Part shown: piece after piece, positions 1 through 11,400 of the stretch
How the letters are laid out: each line of letters begins with the position of its first letter
How positions within the stretch are numbered: position 1 is the stretch's first letter
Origin: Nigrospora sphaerica
Lineage: Eukaryota > Ascomycota > Sordariomycetes > Amphisphaeriales > Apiosporaceae
Reading direction: 5' to 3'
Length of the DNA stretch: 64,000 nucleotides
NCBI GenBank assembly: GCA_018287875.1
Contig: JAGVVL010000002.1
Location: forward strand, 1,302,001-1,366,000
Program-made: the position numbers and the translations under genes
Notes under the pieces: model-generated
What the model was told of the DNA's origin: nothing
Database searches by the model: none
What the model saw: only the letters and a program-made list of their open reading frames with translations

Positions 1-1045
1 CCACGGTGCACTCGGAGGGACCGTAGGCATTAACCACTTTAGTCTTCTGGCTCCACCTCGCCGCGTCTCCGTTGGAGATGGCTTCGCCGCCGAGGGCGAG
101 AACCTCAAGAGAGGGAAGGATATCTGAGTCCAGAACGCGGGCCACCGAGGGTGTCATGGCGGCCATGTTGACCCGCATTCTGCGGATGGCGCCGCTCAGG
201 TCGTTGACCCGTTCGGCCTCGGAGGGAATGCAGAGGCAGCCTCCGTTGGCCAGCGTGCAGAGCATGCAGTCGATACACACGTCGAAAGCGTACGAAGCAA
301 AGTCCAGCACGCGCGAGTGAGCACGGTAGCCGACCAAGTCGGCTCGCGGAATGGCGCCGCTTGTGTAGTTTGCGTGGGTCACGAGGACGCCTTTGGGTTT
401 TCCAGTGCTGCCGGAGGTGAACTGGACGTAGAGGTTCAAGTCCGGGTCCACGACGGGCAGGGCCGTGGAGCTGTCGTCGGCGTCCAAGGGCGGGCCCGGC
501 ACGACGACCGGCGTCGCTTGCCGTGCTATCTTGGAGCCCAGGCTTTCCTGGTCGGCCGAGATGAGGATATGTCGGGCCCCCGTCTGTTCGACGATGGCGC
601 GTAGCCGTCCCTCGGGCTGGCTGGGATCCATCAGCGCAAATGTGCCGCCGGCTTTCATGACGGCCAGCACGGCGACCACGGTCCAGCGTGACTTTTCGAA
701 ACATAGGGGCACGTTGCAACCCGGTTCTACGCCGAGAGAGACGAGGTGGCGTGCCAGACGGTTTGAGTAGAGCTCGACCTCTCCGTAGGTGAGAGTGCCG
801 TCCCACGAGTCTACCGCAGGCCGGTCTGGTTCACGACCAGCCTGGTGGGCTATGAGGTCGTGCATGCATGTGCGCAAAGTAGGTGGGAGGGGTGTGTTCC
901 ATTTCCAGATCTGCTCGAGGTGCGCGGCCGCGAGGACCTCGCTGTCGAGTTCCGTCGGAGGGGTTGAGATGTGACTGCTGGCCGTGTCCTCGGCTGCGTC
1001 TACGGGTCCTTGGTGGCCGTGGCCGGCTTCTGTTGCTTGAGACAT
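1..1045 (-). CDS. Non-ribosomal peptide synthetase, N-terminal adenylation domain (partial)
   Basis: One uninterrupted minus-strand frame runs off the left edge. It encodes the first part of an NRPS adenylation domain, which activates an amino or carboxylic acid as acyl-AMP for loading on a carrier domain. Motifs appear in order: A1-like LTYGEVE, A2-like VMKAGGTFALMDPS, A3 FTSGSTGKPKG, A4 region SYAFDV and A5 NAYGPSECTV at the edge. About 75 residues precede A1, including the EQIWKWN segment usual just before fungal A domains, so the enzyme starts with adenylation and no condensation domain is visible. I chose the ATG at 1043-1045. The same frame stays open to an ATG at 1193-1195 with a Cys/Arg-rich extension that does not look like protein. 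Three GATA-factor words lie upstream (1426-1581). The rest of the gene, including carrier and later modules, is outside the window, so product and module number are unknown. Confidence 0.88.
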   Translation of the reverse strand, partial: MSQATEAGHGHQGPVDAAEDTASSHISTPPTELDSEVLAAAHLEQIWKWNTPLPPTLRTCMHDLIAHQAGREPDRPAVDSWDGTLTYGEVELYSNRLARHLVSLGVEPGCNVPLCFEKSRWTVVAVLAVMKAGGTFALMDPSQPEGRLRAIVEQTGARHILISADQESLGSKIARQATPVVVPGPPLDADDSSTALPVVDPDLNLYVQFTSGSTGKPKGVLVTHANYTSGAIPRADLVGYRAHSRVLDFASYAFDVCIDCMLCTLANGGCLCIPSEAERVNDLSGAIRRMRVNMAAMTPSVARVLDSDILPSLEVLALGGEAISNGDAARWSQKTKVVNAYGPSECTV

Positions 1046-1195
1046 TGGCGAAGCGACTTGGAGAAGACCCGTCTGGGTAGGGAGGATGGTGTTTGGGCGG
1101 TGCCGGCGGGCGATCAGGCAGAGGAGAGGAGCGAGCACGAGAAGATCACGGCCGTCCCACGCTGGGCAACAGCAGGGACAAAAAGGCGCGGCCAT

Positions 1196-2689
1196 GACAC
1201 CCTCGGGTCCCGTACAAGGCGGCCCTCCGTCGCCTCGTTAGGCCTCGTTCGGTGGCCTGTCCCTCCATGGCTCTCGTGGAAAACCCCGCTTGGTGCCGTT
1301 GCCGGCAGCGTGACGAAGAAGGTGGGCTCTGATGTCGCATGGCGTCGGTGACAATAATGACGCTCATTGGGTCGAGGGTTATGATTCGCACCATCACGAA
1401 ACCCACGCCCCGCTCGGAGCGGATCTGATAACTTAAAAAAGGATCTGATAAGCCGATGAAAGCCTTGGCACGGCGCACGCCAGAAACCCTTTCGCTCTTG
1501 CTCGGTCGACAAATTCTGCATCCGACAGGGATTCTGCCGTGGTTGCGCCCGTTAGCGCCCGGAGATGATCGGATCAGATAAGATTGCCCGCCCATACGTG
1601 AGTACATATTGCTCTGGTTCCGTCCATTTCATGCCACGCCCGTCGTGATCCGGTCTCGGTCTTTTTTTTTGCGGGAATTACCTTGTCTAGGTAGCCAGTT
1701 ACGTAAACATACTCCCCACACCCTTCTCTCCCGTGCGAAGCGTTTGGCCCTCCCCACTATGGACCTGTTTGCTTCCTCTGACCGTCGTCCTCTCCTCCGT
1801 ACATTAGGTACGTGCTTCCCTTTCTTCGTTAAGTAGGTGAGTAACAAGTACGCCTATGCAGCGGCGTCGAACGCTGGAAGGATACCCATCCATTGCTGTC
1901 CGGCCCCTTGCATCAGTCCGGCATGCTAGGCGGCTGTTTCCGTTTTGTTGTTTGAAGCTCGCGGATAGAGTTTTACGGTTGACAGCAGCGGCCGTGGGCA
2001 AGCATTGGGTTGGGATTGAACCCCGAGAGTAGTTGTAGAAGGTAGGGGGAAACATGCCAGGTCGCGCACCCGATAAACCAACGAACGCATCCGAGGCAGC
2101 TTCCCCCTGAATCGGGCGAGGGGCTGTCACTTTTCAAATCAGGAGATGCCATGCCGTGTTCTAGTCCCGACGATTTGGCTACAGCGACAATGCAGCTGAA
2201 CGCTAGAACGACCCTAACAAAGGCGGGCTATACTAGAGGGGAAAAGTCGTCCTGCTAGACCGATAATGGCACGTGGTGGCTGGCTGAGTAGCGGGCGCAT
2301 TAGGCCATTCCCCACGCCCCAAAGGCCCAGACCTGCCTGGCATTGGGCTGACATTTGCCTGGCATTCGGTTTAGGGGCCTTCAACCTCGCCTCCCAGGGT
2401 GAGGGCGACGATTGAGTGCTTCATCGCGAACATGCATCCGTCACCCGCGCGATGTCGTCGTAAGTACATGACCCCGGTCATTATTCAGACCTAAGAAGCC
2501 GGCTAGTCTTCGCTGGTTGAGGCTCTGGCGAGGCCTCGAATGGCCGGCCGTGCAAACCACCAGACGCATCATCTCCGAATGCCCCATTCTCAGCTCCGGC
2601 CAGGCGATTTGGGCTCGTCGACAACGATGGCTTCATTTTTCGGGGACAGCCAAGCGAAGAATACTCGCGCCCTGGACGGGACTGCCCGG
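1196..2689. other. Intergenic region between the divergent NRPS and WSC genes
   Basis: This is a shared upstream region between genes read in opposite directions. Short open frames exist but are low-complexity or basic and match nothing I know. Apart from the GATA words and the TATA box at 2690 I see no structured feature. Confidence 0.6.
1426..1581. promoter_or_regulatory. Cluster of three HGATAR (GATA-factor) words upstream of the NRPS
   Basis: TGATAA occurs at 1426-1431 and 1446-1451, inside two copies of GGATCTGATAA, and AGATAA at 1576-1581. HGATAR is the site of AreA/NIT2-type nitrogen regulators and of other fungal GATA factors. The cluster lies about 380 to 540 bp upstream of the chosen NRPS start. 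The words are seen; regulation is inferred. Confidence 0.4.
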
Positions 2690-2695
2690 TATAAA
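2690..2695 (+). promoter_or_regulatory. TATA box of the WSC-domain gene
   Basis: TATAAA lies about 105 bp upstream of the ATG at 2799, a plausible distance for a fungal core promoter with a short leader. Confidence 0.45.
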
Positions 2696-2798
2696 GCCAT
2701 GGCCCATCCGTCTGTAGTCACACGGCAATCATCAGCGCCGACAAGCCTCGCAGATCATTCACTCGCTGCAACCCCCCAGCCTTTGTGCCGTTGCCCCA

Positions 2799-5314
2799 AT
2801 GGCGCCGTCCGCTCTCTCTGGCCTTCGAGCCGCATCGCTCTTTTCTCTGCTTGCCAGCGCGTCGGCCCTGCCCGGCCTGACCGAACGCCAAGGCGGCGAC
2901 TTTTCCCACAAGGGCTGCTACGTCGACAATGCCAACGGCCAACGGGCCCTGAGCGCCGCGACTTATGCCGACGACCACATGACGGTGGAGAGCTGCGCGA
3001 GCTTCTGCAAGGAACACCGGTTCTTTGGTATCGAGTACGGCCGCGAATGCTGGTGTGGCGATGCCGAGCCAAGCACCAAGGCCGACCAGGCCGAGTGCTC
3101 CTTTGCCTGTCCCGGCGATGCTTCCGAGACGTGCGGAGCCGGCGATCGCCTCGACGTCTACAGCAACGCCGTGGTGGCACCGCCTTCGCGACAGCCGGCC
3201 AAGGTGGCCAACAAGCAGTACCTCGGCTGCTTCCAGGACAGCTCCGCGCGAGTCCTGCCCAGCAACATCATGGCTTCGGACGACATGACGGCCGAGAAGT
3301 GCGCTGCCAACTGTGCCGGCTTCGACTACTTTGGTACGCAGTACGGCCGCGAGTGCTACTGCGGCAAGAACGCCCCGACCGTCTCCGTCTCCGAGTCCGA
3401 GTGCTCCGTCCCCTGCGCCGGCAGCGACACCGAGCTCTGCGGCGGTGGCATGCTGCTCAACGTCTGGGGTCCCGCATCGACCGGGACGACTTCGCCGACC
3501 GCTTCCGGGACTCCGGCTCCGGCCCCCACCGTGTCGGGCTTCGCCTACCAGGGATGCCACATCGAGGTCGCCGGTCGTGCGCTGACGGGTACGCAGACCT
3601 TCGACGCGGGCATGACGGTCGAAAAGTGTGCCTCCATCTGCGCGAGCTACAGCGTGTTCGGGGTTGAGTACGGCTCGCAGTGCTTCTGCGGCACCCAGCT
3701 CTCGCCCGACAGCACCCAGCAGCCCGAGACCGAGTGCGCCATGCCGTGTGGTGGCGATGCCAGTCAGCTTTGCGGCGACGCCAACCGTCTCGGCGTCTAC
3801 GCGAAGCCCGGAGCCCAACAAGCCGCTGCGGTTCCGACCAACGTGCCCAGCCTGAACGGTTACCAGTACAAGACGTGCTGGGTTGACGACGTGAACAGCC
3901 GCGCCCTCACTGGCCCGACCTACCGGGCCGACGACATGACCGTCGAGAGCTGCAGCGCCTTCTGCAAGGGACACGACTATTTCGGCATCGAGTACGCGCG
4001 AGAATGCTACTGCGGCGACCTGCCGGCCGCCGGAGAAGCCGCCCCCGCGTCGGACTGCAGCCAGCTTTGCGCTGGTGACAGCACCCAGTGGTGTGGCAAC
4101 GGTAACCGTCTCAGCCTCTACTCCACCATCGACGAGGCTCGCTGTGATATGGACGTCTTCGCGTCGAAGCTGGGCGTCTCCCCGGAGACGTGCTACTCCG
4201 TTCTCGGCCTGCCTCATCCCGTGGTGACCTCGACCGTGTACACCACTATCTCCGTTTCGACCCAGGTGAGGCGTCACTGATGTAGCCGCGGATGAATGCT
4301 TTGGCTTACTTTGGAACAGCTTCCCGACACGACGACGACGACGCAGGCCAGCCCGATCACCACCTCGGCGCCCACTGTGACCGTCACGAGCGTCACTTCG
4401 TAAGTTTCAAGCACCCGCGAACGATTCGAGACTGCCGACTAATGAACGCTTCCAGTGTTACCACCGTCACTTCCACCACCACTCTCGACTGGCGCCGAGG
4501 CCCCCCGGGCTTTGCTACCATGAAAAAGCGGGACATGGGTGGAATTGCGCCGAATGCCACCTCGGTCGGCCTTTCCACGAGCAAGCCTGCCGTCTACATC
4601 ATGGAGCAGGGTGAGTTGACCGTTGTGCAGGGCCGCCGGGCTCGCCGGGCCGAGCCGGGCCCCCTCGCCGAGGGCACGGCGGCGCCCTCGGCAACGGCGG
4701 CGGCCGGTTCCCCCTCGGGTGCCGACGCCGGGCGGCTCGCGACCGAGTGCAAACAGTGCCGCACCCACTTCCCCACGGGCACGACGGCGACGTCGTACAC
4801 GACGGTGTCGACGACGGTGACGGTGGCGACGCTCAGCGGCCAGGTGGTGACGGTCACGCGGGCGCCGGCGACGACGGTCACGACGACGCCGACGGCCGTC
4901 GTCCTGACGGCGGTGACGCAGACGGCGACGAGCACGACGACGCTGCTGCCCGCGGCGTGCACGGCGCCCACGACCTACGACTCGCTCAGCTGGAGCCGCA
5001 GCACGGGATCCGTCGTGTTGACGGGCGTGCCGGCCGCCGCCGGCTGCTGCGCCGCCTGCATGAGCGGCGCCGTGCCCAACTGCGAGGTCTGGATGTTCTA
5101 CTACGACTGGTACAGCCAGCAGAACATCTGCAGCATCTCCAACGCCATCCCCGACACCTGGTACGGCGACGCCAACGGCATCAGTGGCAAGGTGACGCCC
5201 GAGTGCCCCCTCGGCGACGGCTCCGGCGCCCGGCGTCCCCCGACCATGTCCGGCCCGCGCAACGACTGGAAGTACGCGGGTATCGGCCCATGCTTCCCCA
5301 AGGTCGCCAATTAA
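2799..5314 (+). CDS. Secreted protein with four WSC domains
   Basis: The model is join(2799..4265, 4320..4399, 4456..5314), about 801 aa. Both introns (54 and 56 bp) are GT-AG and keep the frame. The N-terminus is a signal peptide ending near ALPGLTERQ. Four Cys-rich WSC domains follow at about residues 37-122, 139-225, 250-338 and 355-440, each with the pattern GC..., MTVE(S/K)C, (F)GxEYGxxCxCG and C...C. WSC domains bind wall carbohydrate and occur in stress sensors and secreted carbohydrate-active proteins. A Thr/Ser-rich stretch with TSTVYTT-like repeats spans both introns, and a Cys-containing C-terminal segment includes GCCAACMSGAVPNCEVW. I see no transmembrane segment or GPI signal, so it is more likely secreted or wall-bound than a Wsc1-type sensor. 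Exact function is unknown. Confidence 0.85.
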
Positions 5315-6804
5315 CCCGTCCTTGTGACGGCGGGGTCCGTCGGCGCGTGCGCGCAGCCCGGCGGGGAGAGAAACAAAACAAGGGGGGGCCCGGAGTTGAA
5401 GGCCGCGACGGTGTGGCTACCAGTACTTAATATTTAATAGACTAATCCCCCATATTCGAAAAAGAAAAAGAAGGTTGAGAAGCCGGTTTATGCCATGACA
5501 TTCCTTTCGTCCTCAACGAGGGAGTGACTGAACCCCCTGCCACCTGTCCTCCTCCGTGTCCATCAGGGCGCTTCCGAACAAGTAGTTCTTGAGTCGATAT
5601 CTAAGCCAGACTTCGGTTTTCGGGCAATCCCCTCTATAGAACGGCCAGGAAGACTTTTGCTCCGTGATCAACGTGGCCGGCTCGTTCAAGAACCAACTAA
5701 CTGCCTTTCGCCCAGCGCATTCTCCCTCATTCCGCTCGACACTTTGGATCCGCTTGTTAAGGGGAGACGGCACGGCCCTCTCGACCGAGGGCGCGACCGG
5801 CCATTTCCGCACCCGCGGAAGATAAGCGCTCAGCGGACGCGCTGGCTCGGATGACAGCCACGGGCCGGCGAAATACCAGATGAGCAAGGCGCCCGCACCA
5901 AAAGCACCCGCCTCCCGGGGACGGTGGCGTTGGGGCCCTACCGGATGACCGACATCGGCCCGGGACCCCAAGAGAGGAGGGGAGAGAAAGAAAACGAGAC
6001 AGAGGCCAAGAGGAAGGCCACGACGACGTCGTGGCCCTCGAGCGGGCGCTACCGGACCGGGGGGATGCGCCGACGACGGGCGGGACTCGGCGACGCTGCG
6101 CGAGGCTATTTCTGCACAATCGAGGGGTCGACGCCGGCGCGCAGGCCCGTTCATGCTGGAGATGCGGGCCATGGGTGGCCGGCGGCGCGAGTCCCCCGGA
6201 AGCGTTCTGGCGCAGCGAACGGACCTACGCCCGTGGCTCTTCCTTGCGGGCTCCACGACGGGCATGGGACGGCGGATTCGAGCCATAAACAAACCTATCT
6301 AACGCCATCATCCCGCACCATGAAGTGCTCGGATCCCGGGGTGGGCCGGTCACAGGGGCGGCTATGCCGTGGTTTGACTTCGTCTGAAGACTCTTCCACT
6401 GGGAAGAATCGAGGTAGGTTCCCGTGTTCCCTTTCATGCTCTATAGCATGGGCACGCAATTTTGTTTTTGTCCTGTTTCGTATTTGCTGCCGGGCTGGCG
6501 CTTTTCCGGGGTCTCATCTTTGCCGTTCGTTCGCTGGCAGATTCCCTCCCCACGGCCCATTGGTATCTATTGTTATGATCCATTCCCAAGCATAATCTCG
6601 TAGGTTTCACCTCACGCAGGCCAACAAAACCGAGAGACTGGCTCCACTACGACGAGAGAAAAATTGTATCGCAGAAAAGGTCAAGTTGCAATTGTGCTAG
6701 GCTATGTGATTATGTACAAGTGACCAATGTCCACGGCAGGCAGGTTTTCACACGGCATGCATCGTTCTTCTTCGGACCCCCCAGGCCACGCAACTGGCAC
6801 CAGT
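5315..6804. other. Intergenic region between WSC and protease genes (convergent)
   Basis: Both flanking genes end here. The sequence holds the two 3' UTRs and GC-rich DNA with Arg-rich chance frames. I see no RNA gene or repeat. Confidence 0.55.
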
Positions 6805-8326
6805 TTATATGTGCTCGGCGAATCCCAGCGACTTGTTGCCGCCGTTGAAGGCCACAAACTGGCTCTTGAAGAAGATGTCACCGTAGATCTGCAGGCTGGC
6901 CGGGCTGGCCTGGAGGCCACCAAAGCAAGCTGCGGGGCGACTGTCAGCAAAGCGTTTCAAGCAGTACCGGGAGAGGCACCTAGGACTTACTGGTTTGGTC
7001 AACCGGGGCAAAGTTGATGTCCTTGCCCTTCACCTTGGCCATGGTGCCGCCGACGTCGAGCATGAGGTCGGGCAGCTGGGCGTTACAGGGAACGGTGAAG
7101 CCGCCGGCCTGCTGGTCGTTCTTGGCCCCCTGGATCTGGCTGTAGTAGGCCTCGGCGACCTTGGGGTCGGCCAGGATGAGCGTCGTGCCGGTGTCGGCGA
7201 TGGCTTGAGCCCCCTTGGTGGAGGCCTGCGGCGCGCCGTTGCCCACGGCGAAGCTCTCGCTGGTGAACTGCCAGAAGCCCTTGGCACTGTTGACCGGGAC
7301 CCAGGTCATGGCGCCGGTGAACTTGCTGTTGTCAATGCGTCCGAACTCGTAGGCACCGGGAGCCGCAGCACGGAGGTCGGCAGTGAACAACGGCTCGGCA
7401 AGAGAGTTCATGACGTTGTCGAAGAAGGTCTTCTGGGGCTGGGGCTGGACCGTGTTGAGCTGGGAGAAGGCGAGGCCCATCAGGCCGTTGTTGTTGGTGT
7501 CCTGGACAAACGACTTGGACACGGCCGTGGCCAATTCGACGGCCTGCTTTTGAACCGTCGCGCCGCCGACACTGACGACGTCTGTACCGACGTTGCCCGC
7601 GGCACCGGACCCGTCACCGTAGCTGATCTGGAAGGAAGCACCCTGCATCAGGGCGAACGACTTGGACTTGGTGGGATCGAAAACGGTGTGGCCCGTGGTC
7701 GCCGCGGCGCTGAGCTGCGTGTTGAAGACCCAGAGATCGGAGCTACCCGAGTCGAAGTCGAGATTCAGGACCTGGCCGCCAATGTTCACGGGTGAGAGGT
7801 ACTCGACGTCGTTCTGTTCGGGCGTGGCGGTAACGAGACCGGTGCTGTTGGTTGTTGCCTTGGCCGTTCCGTTGCCCTTGGCCGCACCGCCGACCGCGCC
7901 GGCGCCCTTGTTCCCCTTGCCCTTGCCCTTGGCCTTCGCCTTGGCTCTTTGCTGGGTCTCTTGCTGGAGCGCTTCCTGGATCGCTGCCTCGAGCTCTTGC
8001 TCGAGCTCATCCTGTCCAGCCCTCTTACTAACCCACTCGATCTCCATGGCGCTGACGCCGTCGAGGTGCTCCACAGGGACAGGCATACGGTTTCTCTTGG
8101 TAACCCATTCGATATCCTGCGCCTGTACCGCGTCGATGAGATGGGCGGGCACCGGCATACGGTACTTTCGGAGAGTCTTGAGCAAAGCCCGAGGGCCATT
8201 GCGGCCGGTGTAGTTGGGGTTCGCAACTCGCTCGACTTTGTAGACGCCTCTCTTCTGCAGCGGCGACGCCGACACCAGAGCCAGGAGGCTCAACAAGAAG
8301 AGGACCTTCATGATGGACTGTAGCAT
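6805..8326 (-). CDS. Secreted pepsin-family (A1) aspartic protease with duplicated propeptide unit
   Basis: The model is complement(join(6805..6929, 6991..8326)), about 486 aa. The 61-bp intron uses GTAAGT and the second of two nearby AGs, because only that one keeps the frame and yields TTCFGGLQ. The signal peptide is in [15 protein letters not shown]. Starts at 8326 and 8311 are both possible. The mature part has both catalytic motifs, [13 protein letters not shown] (Asp192; DSG rather than the usual DTG) and AIADTGTTL (Asp378), with the fungal [15 protein letters not shown] entry just before the first. The propeptide is unusual: two 24-residue units sharing RMPVP, IEWV and a terminal KR, at 8093-8164 and 8021-8092, then a Glu/Gln-rich helix and a Lys/Gly/Ala-rich low-complexity stretch. 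Kex2-type processing after each unit is likely. It should be an acid endopeptidase of the aspergillopepsin/endothiapepsin type. Confidence 0.9.
8021..8164 (-). repeat. Two tandem 72-bp units in the protease propeptide
   Basis: Two adjacent 24-codon units each encode RMPVP near the start, a hydrophobic/acidic middle, (D/M)EW-type IEWV and a terminal Lys-Arg. They have diverged at DNA level but keep length and frame, which suggests an old duplication kept under selection. Confidence 0.75.
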
Positions 8327-8490
8327 GGCGCGCCTGCGTTGGGGAAAAACAGGGCCGGGTAGTAACCGGGGATGGGGATCACCACACCAGGTGGATGAAC
8401 AAAAGAGTGGAAGCGAGGGAAGCAGAGGGCAAAAAGCGCAATCCCACGAATAAAACCAAACCCCGGAGAAGGAAGCGTAAAAAGAAACAA

Positions 8491-8496
8491 TATATA
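8491..8496 (-). promoter_or_regulatory. Possible TATA element of the aspartic protease
   Basis: TATATA lies about 165 bp upstream of the protease ATG in an A-rich stretch on the plus strand. It is a weak candidate, given on position only. Confidence 0.25.
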
Positions 8497-11400
8497 AAGC
8501 GAAGAGGAGGGAAAGGTGCAAAAGAAAGAAAACCTGCACCGGCCACACGCGGTGATAGTGAACAGAAGAGGGCAAGAATAGAAGGACGATGAGAAGGAAG
8601 AGGCAAAAGAACCGGTCCAAAGGTCTGACTCGTCCCGAATTTAAACAAGCCAAGACGACACGGATAGAAGCCGCATCATGGCGCTGACATGGGACCCAAG
8701 GGGGCTACGCGGCGCACGAGGCGCGCCGGCTGGGCTTCGGGCACCGTTGTTTCCCCTGCCACCACGACGCCAGCATATGTGGTGCCTGGCTGGCGGGCTG
8801 AAGACAAGCCTTTGGCCAAGAGCCAGGGGGGGTGGGATCGGTTGCCGGGATGCCCGCAGCGCTGGTCGACCCATGGCGGTTGTCGATGGGGATCAGGACA
8901 GGGGCTGCGCGGGCGCAGAGCGAGGGAGCGTCGGCAACGTCTCTACCCACCTGGCCGTAGTGCCCAGACACGCAACGCGGCAGAACTGTGGGGAGGTTGC
9001 TGAGTGATTCTGGGGGAGGCTCGAACGTTGGACCGGTGGCCCTATCATGGGCCTTGGCACAACAGTCAAGCTCTGCAGCCCGGACGGGCCCTGGAAGGGT
9101 GTCGCATCTGAGACGGGCGCTGCGGGCGCTGCGTGTCGTACCCGGCACCTGTTCTCCTCGTCGGCTGACAGGCCGTCATCTGGATAGCCTATCCTGGGCT
9201 GCGTTTCCGCGCCTTGGCATGGGTGTGCCGCAGGTAGCAAAATGAGGCTCATTGCCCGTGGCCCTGAGTGGTGGGCCTCCCGCGAAACACGCGGCCTGCG
9301 GCTGGCAAATCGCATCCTGCCATGCCAGGTTCAGGGTCTGGGAGAGGAGTCAGTCGTTGGGAGCCTCGGACGGCCCCTTCTTCCCCGTTGAGCTAGGGCG
9401 TTGTACTTGGAGAAGTGGGCTCGATTGTAACTCAACCGGGGGCGAGAGCGAACCTGCATCTTCTCACGAAATGGGAAGGGTCCGCGGCCGGGGTGGCCAC
9501 GTTTGAATTGCCCGGCCGTCCTGTTGTTTATCTGCCACGCCGTTGCGGCGCAGCTTCCGACTCGAGGTCTTGCAGGCGGCGCTTCCTCCACCCGGTGACA
9601 AATGGAAAGAGGCATGGAAAGGTAGATGGACAAGACCAATGCAACGGGTCCATGTCACCCACGCCCACTTTGACGCTCGGCCCGGTGGGCGGTGGTAGGG
9701 TTTCGAAATGACGCGGTGGTACACTCATCTTGATGCCCGCCTGGCTTGGACAGCCTCACGCGAGCAGCGGAAGTTCGGAACAGCAGCAACACGGCTTGCA
9801 ATAGCAGAGCAAGCGGAGGCGTTAGAAAAAGGCAGTGCTGACCAAGCGCATCTCGTTTTGCGGCTGGCTGGAGCTCACGAGGAAGGGGGACCTCAGATGC
9901 AGCCATCGCGTCGACCTCGGTAGCCCTTCCGCCACCGAGCCCCGGAGCCTCACTTTGGAGGTCTTTTGGCGTATGCCAGACCCAAACATGAAAAATTAGA
10001 TGTTGTCCACTTGTAATGAACAGCTGCGAGCGTTCGCATCGCACATGGAAGCTGGTGAGAATGTCCACTGCCAAGGAGCCCCCGGATTTGCACTCATCTG
10101 TACTGGAAAGCTTGGCTTTGCTTGACTCGGTTAAGGTTTGGAGGGGACGGGTATGCCAAGGATGAAGTGCTTCCGGTCCTTGTAGGGTTGCCCTTCACGG
10201 CCTAGGGGAATTGCGTATCCCTTTCAGGTGTCTGATCCACGGACGTTTACACCCCTACTGTTCCCCTCTTTTCCTCCCTCCTGGAGCAGGGCAGGGGGCC
10301 TTTGGTGAAACTTGTGCCAGCCCACCTACTGAAACAGTTTTGTCTGAACCCTGGCGGCCGCGTGTTGTAGGGTGATGTTGATCTCATAGCCGTCGGAAAT
10401 CCGGCGGGATGATAGGTCTCTTTTTGTGTCTCTGTGTGTGTGCGGAATACGATGAACATAATCTACGCGCGCCATCTGCCTAATGCCACTCACTATACAT
10501 ACCACGCAACTTCAACTTAGCATCGTAGCTACGCCCCAGAACATCGAGGGCACTGGTCGCGACCATTACCTACCGGTCCGCATGGGTGCGAGCCCCGTCT
10601 AGGCTTCATCTAGTGGCAGACGATGCCGAAAGGCAGCAAGGAGGCATGTGCAGTTGCAGCGGCAGGTATCTATGGGATCCGAGAGAGGGTGCCAGTCCAC
10701 ACTATGGCCCTGTGGTGCCCGCGGACCCGATGGCCGCAAAGGTCATCCTGTCATTGCGCGGGAAGTCTATGCGGACTGTCACTTGATAGAGTACGATCCT
10801 GATTCCAAGGCATCGGCGCGAGGGGGACGGAACAAGGCACGGCGCGACATCCTTCGATCGGAAGATAAACAAGTCTTACGGCTAGACCGCGGGCGGTCTA
10901 ACCATGCCCGCCGAAGCTTGGAGACGGATGACTGGTTCGTCACGGGAGCGAGCCGAACCGGTCCACGGCAGAAGTCAACAGCTTTCAACCGCCATCAGTG
11001 GCCGGGCCGCCAACGGGCGAAGGCGCTCACACAGGGACGTGAGGCCTTGGGAGGGTCGTGGGTGACGTGTGCCCGTAGCGCGAATCTTGTATGTGGGAGA
11101 ACGGCGATCCGCAGTCCGGAATCTGTCAGCATGCGAAAACATCCCGCGCATTCGCCTTCGTTCCCACCGAAGAAGAGTGCCTAGCTTGTCTTTGCTCGCC
11201 CAAGATGCTGCCGTTCGGCCAGGTGCCCAAGTGCGGTGCCGATGTCCCCCCGCCTATGTAGAGTGAGGCCGCCGGTCGGTACTTACGGATCCCAACCCAA
11301 AAGAGTGGAAGACACATGAGGCATGGAAGTTGCCGGGACCTGGGCACATCATCCATTCATGCCACACCGCAAAACCCAAGAGGATAGCTCACCAACCCCC

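Noticed and set aside
105..806. Minus-strand open frame of 233 codons in the NRPS region
   Set aside because: It is in a different frame from the adenylation motifs and is Arg-rich; it is a shadow of the NRPS.
2718..4277. 519-codon frame antisense to the WSC gene
   Set aside because: It arises from codon bias opposite a GC-rich gene and shows no domain.
6225..6290. Possible tRNA B-box (GGATTCGAGCC)
   Set aside because: No matching A box or cloverleaf could be formed around it.
5513..6292. 259-codon minus-strand frame between WSC and protease genes
   Set aside because: Arg/Pro/Ser-rich, no domain and no splice support; it looks like GC-rich chance.
9010..9090. Possible tRNA on the minus strand (GTTCGAGCC)
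   Set aside because: No A box or acceptor stem at the right distance.
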